Assembly (NCBI GenBank): GCA_026398695.1
Contig: JAPLSJ010000026.1
Span: 1-41,788 of the forward strand
Direction of reading: 5' to 3'
DNA length: 41,788 nt
Source: Arenimonas sp.
GTDB taxonomy: Bacteria; Pseudomonadota; Gammaproteobacteria; Xanthomonadales; Xanthomonadaceae
Positions 26,827 to 35,760 of the stretch are shown piece after piece. A program made the position numbers and the translations under genes. The notes beneath the pieces are model-generated. The model searched no databases. It saw only the letters and a list, made by a program, of their open reading frames with translations, and was not told where the DNA came from. How positions within the stretch are numbered: position 1 is the first letter of the stretch; every line of letters begins with the position of its first letter.

Positions 26827-27339
26827 TTACATGCGGACCGGCGGCGCCACCGTGCAGGAGGCCACCTGGCCGCGCGCCACCGTGGCGCCGGCGGCATCGC
26901 CGCGGCCCTGGCGGGCATAGGCGATCGTGGTCCAGTTGCGGCGGCACAGGCCGCCCAGCTTCGGACCCTTCTGGAACGAATCGTTGGCCAGCTGCTCGGC
27001 GGCCACCCAGGCGCGGCCCAGCAGCGCCAGCTCGGCCTTCCACTGCAGCAGGTCCGGATCACCCGGGCTCAGCACCAGCGCGCGGTCGAGCGTGGCGTTT
27101 GCCTTCTTCAATTCGCGCCGCGCCTCCTGCGCCTCGGCCTGCACGCGCAGGTCCTCGACCTGGGGGTCGCGCAGCGGCTGCACTTCCAGTTCGTTGCCAT
27201 TGACGCCGGCGGCGCGCACGGCCGCCACCTGCGTGGCCACGTCGGGCCTGGCGGACGCACGGCCCTTGCCGGCCGGCGGCGAACCGCCGCTGCAGGCCAC
27301 CAGGAGCAGGGCCATCGCACCCACCATCAAAAGCTTCAT
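26827..27339 (-). CDS. LpoP-like TPR lipoprotein, candidate PBP1b activator
   Basis: A 170-residue lipoprotein: lipobox LLVAC with the acylated Cys at residue 16 followed by Ser, so outer-membrane sorting is expected. A TPR-like helical pair follows (KKANATLDRALVLSPGDPDLL, WKAELALLGRAWVAAEQLA). It overlaps the mrcB stop by four bases. In Pseudomonas aeruginosa a TPR lipoprotein, LpoP, encoded next to PBP1b activates that enzyme; the architecture and position here match, so the same role is inferred. Sequence identity to LpoP could not be tested. Confidence 0.75.
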   Translation of the reverse strand: MKLLMVGAMALLLVACSGGSPPAGKGRASARPDVATQVAAVRAAGVNGNELEVQPLRDPQVEDLRVQAEAQEARRELKKANATLDRALVLSPGDPDLLQWKAELALLGRAWVAAEQLANDSFQKGPKLGGLCRRNWTTIAYARQGRGDAAGATVARGQVASCTVAPPVRM

Positions 27340-29693
27340 TGTTCGGTGTCCTCGTCTTCGCGCCGTTCCCGGCCATCCTCGCCGCCGAAGCGGAACCAGT
27401 CCAGCCAGCTGCGTTCGACGCAGCTCACATGTTCGGGCGGCAGGTAGCCCGCGACGAAGGCGTACTGGCGCGCGCCCTCGCAGTTTTCCTCGGTGGTGGC
27501 GAACGTGGCCGCATCCACCCAGCCATATTCCAGCCCCGCGCTGCCGACGTTGAGCGGCGCACTGGGCAGCTTGGTGAACAGCGCCGACCACACGCGCATG
27601 GCGCCGGTGGAACCGTACAGCCCCGTGGGTTCGTTCTGGTCGTTGCCCACCCAGACCACCGCCAGGTGGTCGCCGGTGTAGCCGGCGAACCAGCTGTCGC
27701 GGCTGTCGTTGCTGGTGCCGGTCTTGCCGGCCACGCGCAGCGGGCCCAGGCCCGCCGACAGCAGCGAGCGCCCGGTGCCGCGCGACACCGCGTCCTGCAG
27801 CTCCAGCGACACCAGGCGGGCGGCGATGGCGTCGCCTTCCTTGGCCGGCTCGGCGCTGAAATCGTAGCGGCTCACCGCCTTGCCCTTGGGATCGAGCACG
27901 CCGCGCACCGCGCGCAGCGGCTGGATCTCGCCGCCCGACGCGAGGAACTGGTAGACCTGCGCCATCGCGAACGGGCTCAGGTCCACCGAGCCCAGGATCA
28001 GCGACGGATTGGCCGGCGCGCGCAGGCCCGCCAGCACCTTGAGCAGCTCGGCCAGGCGCTCGGGGCCCACGTCCATGCCCACGCGCACCGTGGCCTGGTT
28101 GTACGACTGCGCCAGCGCATCGCCCAGGCTCACGCGGCCATGGCTGCGGCCGTCGGAATTTTCCGGGCGCCAGGCCTTGCCGTTGGGCAGCGTGATGTTC
28201 AACGGCGCATCGTCCACCTGGGTGGCCAGCGACCAGCGGTCGGGCTGGGCCAGCGCCAGCAGGTAGACCATCGGCTTGAGCAGCGAACCGACCGGCCGCT
28301 GCGCCTCGAGCGCACGGTTGAAGCCGGGCTGGTCGGTGGCGCGGTTGCCCACCATCGCCAGCACCTCGCCGGTGTGCGCGTCGGTCACCACCATGCCCGA
28401 CTGCAGGGCCGGGCCGTCCTTGCGCTGCACCTGCGCGAGCGTGCCGCTGACGGCTTTTTCCGACAGCAGCTGCGCCGACGGCGACAGCGTGGTGAGCACG
28501 CTCAGGCCGGCGCCGCGCAGGGCGTCGGCCGGATAGTCGCGCGCCAGCTGGCGGCGCACCAGGTCCATGAAGGCGGGGTTGCGGTTGCTGGCCACGCCGG
28601 GCTTCGCGCTCACGCCCAGCGGCGCGGCCTTGGCTCGCGTGGCTTCGGCGGCGTCGATCAGCTCGAGCTCCTGCCACACCGACAGCACCAGGTCGCGGCG
28701 CGTCTTGGCGGCTTCGGGCTTGCGCCGCGGCTCGTAGATGGACGGGCCCTGGATCATGCCCACCAGCAGCGCCATGTCTTCCGTGCGCAGGCTGGCCAGC
28801 TCGCGCCCGAACCAGAATTCCGACGCCGCGGCCACGCCGTGCACCGACTGGTTGCCCTGCTGGCCCAGGTAGACCTGGTTGAGGTAGGCCTCGAGGATGC
28901 GGCGCTTGTCGTAGCGCGCCTCGATGATCACCGAATACGCGGCTTCATTGAGCTTGCGGGTGAAGCGCTTCTCGCGCGTGAGGAACAGGCTGCGCACCAG
29001 CTGCTGGGTGAGCGTGCTGGCGCCCTGCTCGAGTTCGCCCTCGCGCACGTTCACCCACATCGCGCGCATCACGCCCCAGGGGTCGATGCCGTGGTGGTGC
29101 TTGAAGTTGCGGTCTTCCACGGCCTGCAGGCCCATCACCAGCAGCGGCGGCACCTCGGTGAGCTGCACCAGGCGGCGCTCTTCCTGCACGTTGCCGCCAT
29201 AGAGCGTGGCGATGCGCGCGGGGTCGATGCGGGCCGAAGCGAGCTTGCCGGCAACGCGGTCGGCCACCGACGAAACCTTGCCGCCGGACAGCACCACCTC
29301 GAGCTTGCTGGCCGGCACCGGGCCGTCGAGGTCGGTGAAGGCGCGGGTGCCGATGCGGAAACGGCCGCCGTCGCGCAGGTAGGTGCCGGGCACGTCGCCG
29401 CCACCATCCTTGCGGTAGCCGGCCGAGGCCAGCTCCAGTTCGAGGGTCGCGGCATCCAGCCTCAGGCCTGGCTTGAGCAGCAGCGGGCGGGCGTAGACGC
29501 GCGTGGGCACCTGCCAGGCAAGCTGGTCGAACTCCGCGCGCACCTGCTTGTCGAGCACCCACAGCACCGGCAGGCCCACCACCACCAGCAGCGCCAGCGC
29601 CACCAGGGCGCCACGCAGCAGCCATCGCCGCCAGCGTGGGCGAACGGAATCGGTGCCAGGTTTTCGGGGGGGAGCGCTACGATGCACGGACAT
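27336..29693 (-). CDS. mrcB: Bifunctional penicillin-binding protein 1B
   Basis: A 785-residue class A PBP that polymerises and crosslinks peptidoglycan. A cytoplasmic basic tail and one membrane helix (about 26-47) are followed by a UB2H-like region. The glycosyltransferase domain has the catalytic Glu in AVEDRNFKHHHGIDP (about residue 193) and STLTQQLVRSLFL. The transpeptidase domain has SLLK (about 469), SYNQATVRVG and KTGTSND (about 657). All catalytic motifs are intact. It heads an apparent four-gene operon with the LpoP-like lipoprotein, yoaA and tsaB. Confidence 0.96.
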   Translation of the reverse strand: MSVHRSAPPRKPGTDSVRPRWRRWLLRGALVALALLVVVGLPVLWVLDKQVRAEFDQLAWQVPTRVYARPLLLKPGLRLDAATLELELASAGYRKDGGGDVPGTYLRDGGRFRIGTRAFTDLDGPVPASKLEVVLSGGKVSSVADRVAGKLASARIDPARIATLYGGNVQEERRLVQLTEVPPLLVMGLQAVEDRNFKHHHGIDPWGVMRAMWVNVREGELEQGASTLTQQLVRSLFLTREKRFTRKLNEAAYSVIIEARYDKRRILEAYLNQVYLGQQGNQSVHGVAAASEFWFGRELASLRTEDMALLVGMIQGPSIYEPRRKPEAAKTRRDLVLSVWQELELIDAAEATRAKAAPLGVSAKPGVASNRNPAFMDLVRRQLARDYPADALRGAGLSVLTTLSPSAQLLSEKAVSGTLAQVQRKDGPALQSGMVVTDAHTGEVLAMVGNRATDQPGFNRALEAQRPVGSLLKPMVYLLALAQPDRWSLATQVDDAPLNITLPNGKAWRPENSDGRSHGRVSLGDALAQSYNQATVRVGMDVGPERLAELLKVLAGLRAPANPSLILGSVDLSPFAMAQVYQFLASGGEIQPLRAVRGVLDPKGKAVSRYDFSAEPAKEGDAIAARLVSLELQDAVSRGTGRSLLSAGLGPLRVAGKTGTSNDSRDSWFAGYTGDHLAVVWVGNDQNEPTGLYGSTGAMRVWSALFTKLPSAPLNVGSAGLEYGWVDAATFATTEENCEGARQYAFVAGYLPPEHVSCVERSWLDWFRFGGEDGRERREDEDTEQ

Positions 29694-29765
29694 GGATAAT
29701 CCGAAGGTGTGGCGAGTCTATCAGGCAGCCGCGCCCGCACCCCTACCCGAGACTGAACAACGCGC

Positions 29766-32700
29766 ATGGATGCCCACCCTCTTCCGGTCCTGAGCCTGTG
29801 GACTGCCGACGCCCTCGCGTCCGGCGGGCCGGCCGTGGGCGTGCCGGAAGGAATGCCGCGGGTGGCGGGCATGGCCGACGGCCCGGCATCGGCCCTGGCG
29901 CGCGCGACCTCGCAGTTCCCTGGCCGCGACGTGCTGCTGATGCGCGCGGATGCGGCACTGCCGCCGGGCTCCTGGCGTTCGATGGCTTCGGCGTGGGCAA
30001 GCGGCCAGTGGGACGTGCTGTCGCCACTGGACGGCGCTTGGCCCCTGTTCCCGGACTCGGCCGACACCGGCACCCGCCACGCCCTGGCCTGGGGCCTGGC
30101 CGAGCACGCCAGCTTCGCGCACGGGGAGTGGTCGGGCGTTTGTTCGCTGTGGCGTGCCGCCGCCGTGGCCAGGCGCGACGATGCCGCCACGCTGCGCTGC
30201 GCCCTGCTGCCCTGCGTCTACGCCGGCCCCGCGCTGGCGCCGCGCGAGGGCGAGCTGCCGCTGCCGCTGGCCAACCTGCACGCGCGCATCGCCGCGGCGG
30301 TGGCCACGGCCATGCCGGCCGCCGCGACGCCGGCGCTGCTGCACGTGCTGCACGACTGGAGCGGCGGCGTGGAGCGCTTCGCGCGCGACCTCGCCGCAGC
30401 CGACCACGGGCGCCAGCACCTGCTGCTGGTGGCGCGCGGCGACGAACATCGCCAGCCCTACGGCCGCCGCCTGCACCTGCACCTGGACCTGGACGCCCCG
30501 CCCGTGCGCACCTGGACGCTGGCCAACCCGATCGGCACCACGGCGCTGCAGTCGCCGGAAGTCGCGGACATCCTGGCCACGGTCATCGCCGAATGGGGCG
30601 TGGGTTCGATGCTGGTGTCGTCGCTGATCGGCCATTCGCTGGACGTGCTGCGCACCGGCCTGCCCACCGCGGTGTGCGTGCATGACAACTACCCGGCCTG
30701 GCCGCTGCTGCACGATGCGCGCGACCCGGCGACGCAACCCTTCGACGTGCCGGCGCTGGCGCAGGGCCTGGCCCAGGCCGGCCCCGGCTTCGTACTGGCG
30801 GGCGCCGGTGCCGAACAGTGGTGGACGCTGCGCGAGGCCTTCATCGCCGCGGTGGCCGATGCCAACGCCACCCTCGTGGCGCCGAGTGAATTCGCACGTC
30901 GCCGGCTGTGCGGCATCGCACCCGCCCTGGCGGCGCGCCCGTGGCGCGTGGTGCCGCACGGCCTCGCGCCGATCGCCGCGGTGCCCGGCAACGCATCGCC
31001 GCGTAGCGTCGCGCAGCCGCTGCGCGTGCTGGTGCCGGGCCGGCTGCAAGGCGGCAAGGGCGAGCGGCTGCTGGCGCCGATGCTGGCCACGCTGCCGGCC
31101 GGCGTCGAACTGCTGCTGTTGGGCAGCGGCAACGCCGGCGCGCGCTTCGAGGGCAAGCCATCGGTGACGGTGCATCGCGAATACGCGCGCGACGAACTGC
31201 CGCAGTGGATCGCCAAACTCGCGCCCGACCTGGTGCTGCTGCCGTCCACGGTGCCGGAAACCTTCAGCTACACGCTGTCGGAAATGCTGGCGCTGCGCCT
31301 GCCGGTGCTGTGCGCGTCGCCCGGCGCACCGGCCGAGCGCCTGCTGGCCAGCGGCGGCGGCTGGGTAGTCGAAGCCACGCCGGATGCCGTGAACCGCATG
31401 CTGGCGCACCTGGCCGCGCATCGCGACGAGATCGCCGCGGTGGCGGCCCTGCCGGCGCCGACGCAAACCACGCTGGAGGCCATGGCCGCCGGCTGGCGCG
31501 CGGTGCTGCCGCACGCCGAGGCGCCGCTCGCGCTGGCCGCCGCCACGCCCACGCTGCTGGCCAGCCTGGGCGTGCAGGCCGACGCCGCGCGCCTGCGGCA
31601 GCAAGCCACCCGCCTCGAAGCCGAACTGGCCGAGGCGTGGGCCGAACTCGACCGCCGCGCCGACTGGGCGCACGACCTGCAGCGCCAGCTGGCGCAGGCC
31701 CAGCACCGCGAGGTTGAAAGCAGCCGCGAAATAGCCCGGCTGGCCGAGGCGCCGGCACGCATGGAGCAGCAGATGCTCGACGTGCGCACGCGCCTCGAGC
31801 ACGACCTGGCCGAGGCGCAAAGCGCCAGCGCGCGGCTGGAGGACTACCTCCACCAGCTCGACCACCAGCTGGCCGAGGCCCACGGCTACTACCAGCGCGA
31901 CAGCAACGACCTGGCCCGCCAGCGCGACGTGGCCGTGCGCCAGCGCGACGAGGCCCAGGCGCTGCTGGCGGCCCTGCGCGGCAGCCTGGCCTGGCGCGCC
32001 ACCGCGCTGCCCAGGCGCACCGGCCGCTGGCTGCGCAACCTCGGGCTGGCCAACGCCTACCACGTGCGCCACGCCAGCCAGCTCGCAGCGCGCGGGCTGG
32101 CAAGCCTGCGCAGCCGCGGCGTGGCGGAAACATGGCGCCGCTTCCTGGCCATGCGCAGCCGCAACCACGACCCGGCCCCGGCGCCGCCCGCGCCGCAGGT
32201 CGAAAGCACCGACAGCGCGCTGCGGCTGCCCAGGCCCAAGGCGCCGCGCGCCAGCATCATCGTCCCGGTCTACAACCAGCTGCACTACACGCTGGCCTGC
32301 CTGCGCGCCCTGAGCGACTGCGGCGACACCACCGCCTTCGAAGTGATCGTGGTGGACGACGCGTCCACCGACGCCTCCTCGCGCGTGCTGCCGAGCATCC
32401 CGGGCCTGCGCTACCACCGCAATCCGCAGAACCTGGGTTTCATCGGCGCCTGCAACGCGGGCGCCGAGCTGGCGACCGGCGAGTACGTGGTGTTCCTCAA
32501 CAACGACACCACCGTCTCGCCCGGCTGGCTGGACGCACTGCTGGACACCTTCGTGCGCCATCCCGACACGGGGCTGGCGGGCAGCAAGCTGGTCTACCCC
32601 GACGGGCGCCTGCAGGAAGCGGGCGGCATCGTCTTCGCCGACGGCTCGGGCTGGAACTACGGCCGCTTCGAGGACCCGTCGCACCCGCGCTTCAACTTCG

Positions 32701-34142
32701 TGCGCGAGGTGGACTACTGCTCGGGCGCGTCGATCGCGCTGCGCCGCGACCTGTTCCTGGGGCTGGGCGGTTTCGACAGCCACTACGCGCCGGCCTACTA
32801 CGAAGACACCGACCTGGCGATGCGCATCCGCGCCGGGGGCCTGAAGGTGCGCTACCAGCCCGCGTCGGTGGTGGTGCACCACGAGGGCATCAGCTCGGGC
32901 ACCGACCTGGCCAGCGGCGTGAAGGCCTACCAGGTCAGCAACCACAAGAAGTTCCTGGAGCGCTGGCGCCAGGTGCTGGCCGACACGCACCAGCCCGCCG
33001 GCAGCGACCCGGAGGTGGCCAGCGAGCGCGGCCGCCGGCACCGCGTGCTGGTGATGGACGCCTGCACGCCGACGCCCGACCGCGATTCGGGCTCGGTGCG
33101 CATGCTGGCCCTGATGCGTGCCCTGCGAGACGAAGGCTGCTCGGTGGTGTTCTTCGCCGAGAACCGCGCGCACGACGGCGCCTACACGCAGGCCCTGCAG
33201 CAGATCGGCGTGGAGGCCTGGTGGCATCCCTTCCTCGCCGACGTGCCGACCTGGCTGGCGCGGCACGGCGCGCGCTTCGACCTGGTGGTGGGCAGCCGCC
33301 ACTACGTGCTGTCGCCGGCGCTGCCGCTGCTGCGCACGCACGCACCCCAGGCCCACGTGGTGTTCGACACGGTGGACCTGCACCACCTGCGCGAGCTGCG
33401 CGAGGCCGAAATGAGCGGCGACGCCGCGCAGTTGCGCAAGGCCGCGCGCACGCGCCGCATCGAACTGGGGCTGATGGCGCAGTGCGACACCACCTGGGTG
33501 GTCAGCGGCGCCGAACAGACGCTGCTGGCCAGGGAACTGCCCGACGCGAAGGTGGACGTGGTGTCGAACATCCACGACGTGCACGGGCCGGGAAAACCCT
33601 GGGCCGAACGCCGCGACCTGCTGTTCGTGGGCGGCTACCGCCACCCGCCGAACGTGGACGCGGCGGTGTGGATGGCGCGCGACATCCTGCCGCAGGTGCG
33701 CGCCCGCCTGCCCGGCGCGGTGCTGCACCTGGTGGGCGCCGACGCGCCGCCCGACGTGGTGGCGCTGGGCGAGCTGCCCGGCGTGCAGCTGCATGGCTTC
33801 GTGCCCGACCTCACGCCGCTGCTGGAAGGCACGCGCGTGGGCGTGGCGCCGCTGCGCTACGGCGCGGGCGTGAAGGGCAAGGTGAACCAGAGCCTGGCGC
33901 ACGGCCAGCCCATGGTGGCCACGCTGTGCGCGGTGGAAGGCATGCACCTGGTGGACGGCGTGGACGTCCTGGTGGCGGACGACACCGAAGCGTTCGCGGC
34001 GGCCGTGGTGCGGCTGCACGAAGACCGCGCCCTCTGGGAAAAACTGGCCGAAGGCGGCCTGGAAAACACCCGCCGCCACTTCTCGCCGGCCGCGGTGCGC
34101 GCGACCCTGCACACGCTGCTGGCGTCGCTGCCCGAACGCTAG
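29766..34142 (+). CDS. Very large three-part glycosyltransferase (GT4-like, coiled coil, GT2, GT4)
   Basis: A 1458-residue protein. Residues 1-190 are unassigned. A GT-B-like unit spans about 190-590 (HVLHDWSGGVERFARDLA near 192, VPETFSYTLSEMLALRLPVL near 497). A coiled coil rich in Glu, Arg and Gln runs about 608-740. A GT2 unit spans about 829-1060 (ASIIVPVYNQ, VVDDASTD near 863, FLNNDTTVSPGWLDALL near 912, EDTDLAMRIRAGG). A second GT-B unit covers about 1093-1458 (FVGGYRHPPNVDA, APLRYGAGVKGKVNQ). It has no signal peptide and probably builds a cell-surface glycan from the cytoplasm. Substrates cannot be read from sequence; rhamnose from the rml operon is one possibility. It starts divergently from mrcB. 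Confidence 0.85.
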   Translation: MDAHPLPVLSLWTADALASGGPAVGVPEGMPRVAGMADGPASALARATSQFPGRDVLLMRADAALPPGSWRSMASAWASGQWDVLSPLDGAWPLFPDSADTGTRHALAWGLAEHASFAHGEWSGVCSLWRAAAVARRDDAATLRCALLPCVYAGPALAPREGELPLPLANLHARIAAAVATAMPAAATPALLHVLHDWSGGVERFARDLAAADHGRQHLLLVARGDEHRQPYGRRLHLHLDLDAPPVRTWTLANPIGTTALQSPEVADILATVIAEWGVGSMLVSSLIGHSLDVLRTGLPTAVCVHDNYPAWPLLHDARDPATQPFDVPALAQGLAQAGPGFVLAGAGAEQWWTLREAFIAAVADANATLVAPSEFARRRLCGIAPALAARPWRVVPHGLAPIAAVPGNASPRSVAQPLRVLVPGRLQGGKGERLLAPMLATLPAGVELLLLGSGNAGARFEGKPSVTVHREYARDELPQWIAKLAPDLVLLPSTVPETFSYTLSEMLALRLPVLCASPGAPAERLLASGGGWVVEATPDAVNRMLAHLAAHRDEIAAVAALPAPTQTTLEAMAAGWRAVLPHAEAPLALAAATPTLLASLGVQADAARLRQQATRLEAELAEAWAELDRRADWAHDLQRQLAQAQHREVESSREIARLAEAPARMEQQMLDVRTRLEHDLAEAQSASARLEDYLHQLDHQLAEAHGYYQRDSNDLARQRDVAVRQRDEAQALLAALRGSLAWRATALPRRTGRWLRNLGLANAYHVRHASQLAARGLASLRSRGVAETWRRFLAMRSRNHDPAPAPPAPQVESTDSALRLPRPKAPRASIIVPVYNQLHYTLACLRALSDCGDTTAFEVIVVDDASTDASSRVLPSIPGLRYHRNPQNLGFIGACNAGAELATGEYVVFLNNDTTVSPGWLDALLDTFVRHPDTGLAGSKLVYPDGRLQEAGGIVFADGSGWNYGRFEDPSHPRFNFVREVDYCSGASIALRRDLFLGLGGFDSHYAPAYYEDTDLAMRIRAGGLKVRYQPASVVVHHEGISSGTDLASGVKAYQVSNHKKFLERWRQVLADTHQPAGSDPEVASERGRRHRVLVMDACTPTPDRDSGSVRMLALMRALRDEGCSVVFFAENRAHDGAYTQALQQIGVEAWWHPFLADVPTWLARHGARFDLVVGSRHYVLSPALPLLRTHAPQAHVVFDTVDLHHLRELREAEMSGDAAQLRKAARTRRIELGLMAQCDTTWVVSGAEQTLLARELPDAKVDVVSNIHDVHGPGKPWAERRDLLFVGGYRHPPNVDAAVWMARDILPQVRARLPGAVLHLVGADAPPDVVALGELPGVQLHGFVPDLTPLLEGTRVGVAPLRYGAGVKGKVNQSLAHGQPMVATLCAVEGMHLVDGVDVLVADDTEAFAAAVVRLHEDRALWEKLAEGGLENTRRHFSPAAVRATLHTLLASLPER

Positions 34143-35716
34143 CCGCCGGCGCGCGCCAGCCGCTCGGCCATGGCCACCAGGCCCGGATGCGCCGGGTCCA
34201 GCGCCTGCGCCGACGCCAGCGCGCGGCGCGCCAGCGCGAGTTCGTTGGCGCCCAGTCGCTCGTCGGCGAACGCGAGCCAGCGATCCGCCAGCCGCCGTCG
34301 GTCCGCCGCCAGGCCGGCGCTGCCGGCGTCGCGCGCCGCGCGGGCGTCCAGGCACGACTGCGCGCGCGACAGGCGGTTGCCCGCCAGTTCGTCTTCGAAA
34401 CAGGCCAGCGCGCGGCGATCGTATTCGGCCAGGGCGGCGCGCACTTCGGGCGCGCCCGGTGCGAGGGACGAGGCCTGGCGCAGGAAGTCCCAGGCGGAGG
34501 CGCCCGGCGGTTCGATCAGGTCGCCCTGGCGCATCGCCGCGCGGGACTGTTCGATCAGGCCCGCCAGGCGCTCGGGATTGGCGGCGGGCAGCTGGCCCTG
34601 GGCCGCGCGCGCCTGCGCCAGCCGGCGCTCGGCGGCGGCGATCGCGGGTGATGCCGGCTGCCATTCGCGCGCGCGCTGCAGCGAGGCCTCGGCGGCGGCG
34701 AACTCGAAATCGGCGGCCTCGCGGCCCGCTCGCACCGCCATTGCCGCGGCCGTTGCGTCGAGCCCCTGGCGCGCCGGCGCAGACGCGGGGTCCGCGGCCA
34801 GCAGCGCCTGGAACGCCGTTGCCGCGGCTTCCAGGCGTCCCGCCCGCAGCTCACCGGTGGCGTGGGCCAGCGCGGCCTCGCGTTCCCGCTGGCGCTGCTG
34901 CTGCGCTTCGCCCAGCCCGGCCTTCAGGCTGGGCAATTCCAGGTGGCTGGGGTCGGCCTCGACCACGCGCGCGGCCAGCGCCTCGGCCTGTTCGAGTTCG
35001 CCGCGGGCGAGCGCCTGCCGCGCCTGCACGACCAGGCCGGACAGGATTTCACCGCGGCCGCCCAGGGCGATCGCGTTGTCGGGCTGCAGCTGCAGCACTT
35101 CCAGGTAAAGCGCCAGTGCGCCATCGGGCACCTGTTCCAGCCGGCCTTGCGCCTGCGCCGTGCGTGCGCGCTCGAGGCGGTCGGCGACGTCGGCGCCGGT
35201 GGTTTCGATGCGCTGCAGGTCCTGTTCCAGCCGCTGCAGCTCCGAGGCCGGCGCGGCCATGCCGCGCGCCATGTCGATGCGAGCACGGGCGGTGCCGCCG
35301 TCGCCCCTGGCGATCGCGGCGCGGGCCTGCGCCAGTGCGGCGTCGCGCACGGCGGCCATGCCGGCGCGCGCCGCGAGGTGGTCGGGGTCGCGGGCCAGCA
35401 CGGCCTGGAAGCGCTCGCGCGCGCCGCTGCCGTCGGCGTTGCTGAGGTCGCCGCGGTCCAGCGCCTGCTGCGCCTGTTCGATCTGCACGTTGATGGCGGA
35501 ATCGGGCACCAGCCGCTCGCCGATCTGCTCGCGCCACTGGCCCAGCAGCAGGGCCAGCCCGGCGAGCACCGCCAGCACCACCAGCGCCGGCACCCACGGC
35601 CAGGCGCGGCGCGGCGCAGCGGCGGGAACGGGCCGGCGCGCGGGGCGGGCCAGGTCGATGTGGTCGATCGGCCCCAGGCCGGGCGTGCCGCCGGGGTCGG
35701 TGCGTCGTTGCGTCAT
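34139..35716 (-). CDS. Membrane-anchored TPR/helical repeat protein of unknown function
   Basis: A 525-residue protein with a proline-rich cytoplasmic N-terminus, one transmembrane helix (WVPALVVLAVLAGLALLL, about 42-59) and a long Ala/Arg/Glu-rich helical repeat region. The repeats resemble TPR or HemY/YfgM-like units: ARERFQAVLARDPDHLAAR, ALYLEVLQLQPDNAIAL, AATAFQALLAADPASAPAR and ARRALASAQALDPAHPGL. It probably mediates periplasmic protein contacts. The start ATG at 35716 follows relA by 44 bases on the same strand. Its stop overlaps that of the convergent glycosyltransferase in the four bases CTAG. Confidence 0.7.
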   Translation of the reverse strand: MTQRRTDPGGTPGLGPIDHIDLARPARRPVPAAAPRRAWPWVPALVVLAVLAGLALLLGQWREQIGERLVPDSAINVQIEQAQQALDRGDLSNADGSGARERFQAVLARDPDHLAARAGMAAVRDAALAQARAAIARGDGGTARARIDMARGMAAPASELQRLEQDLQRIETTGADVADRLERARTAQAQGRLEQVPDGALALYLEVLQLQPDNAIALGGRGEILSGLVVQARQALARGELEQAEALAARVVEADPSHLELPSLKAGLGEAQQQRQREREAALAHATGELRAGRLEAAATAFQALLAADPASAPARQGLDATAAAMAVRAGREAADFEFAAAEASLQRAREWQPASPAIAAAERRLAQARAAQGQLPAANPERLAGLIEQSRAAMRQGDLIEPPGASAWDFLRQASSLAPGAPEVRAALAEYDRRALACFEDELAGNRLSRAQSCLDARAARDAGSAGLAADRRRLADRWLAFADERLGANELALARRALASAQALDPAHPGLVAMAERLARAGG

Positions 35717-35760
35717 GGCGGCGAGGATACCAGCGCCGCCTGAACGCCGGCCGGCGCCGC

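Noticed and set aside
29721-34664. A 1647-codon open frame on the minus strand opposite the glycosyltransferase
   Set aside because: It is low-complexity His/Arg/Gln-rich, has no domain, and mirrors the codon pattern of the real gene; long antisense frames are expected at this GC content.
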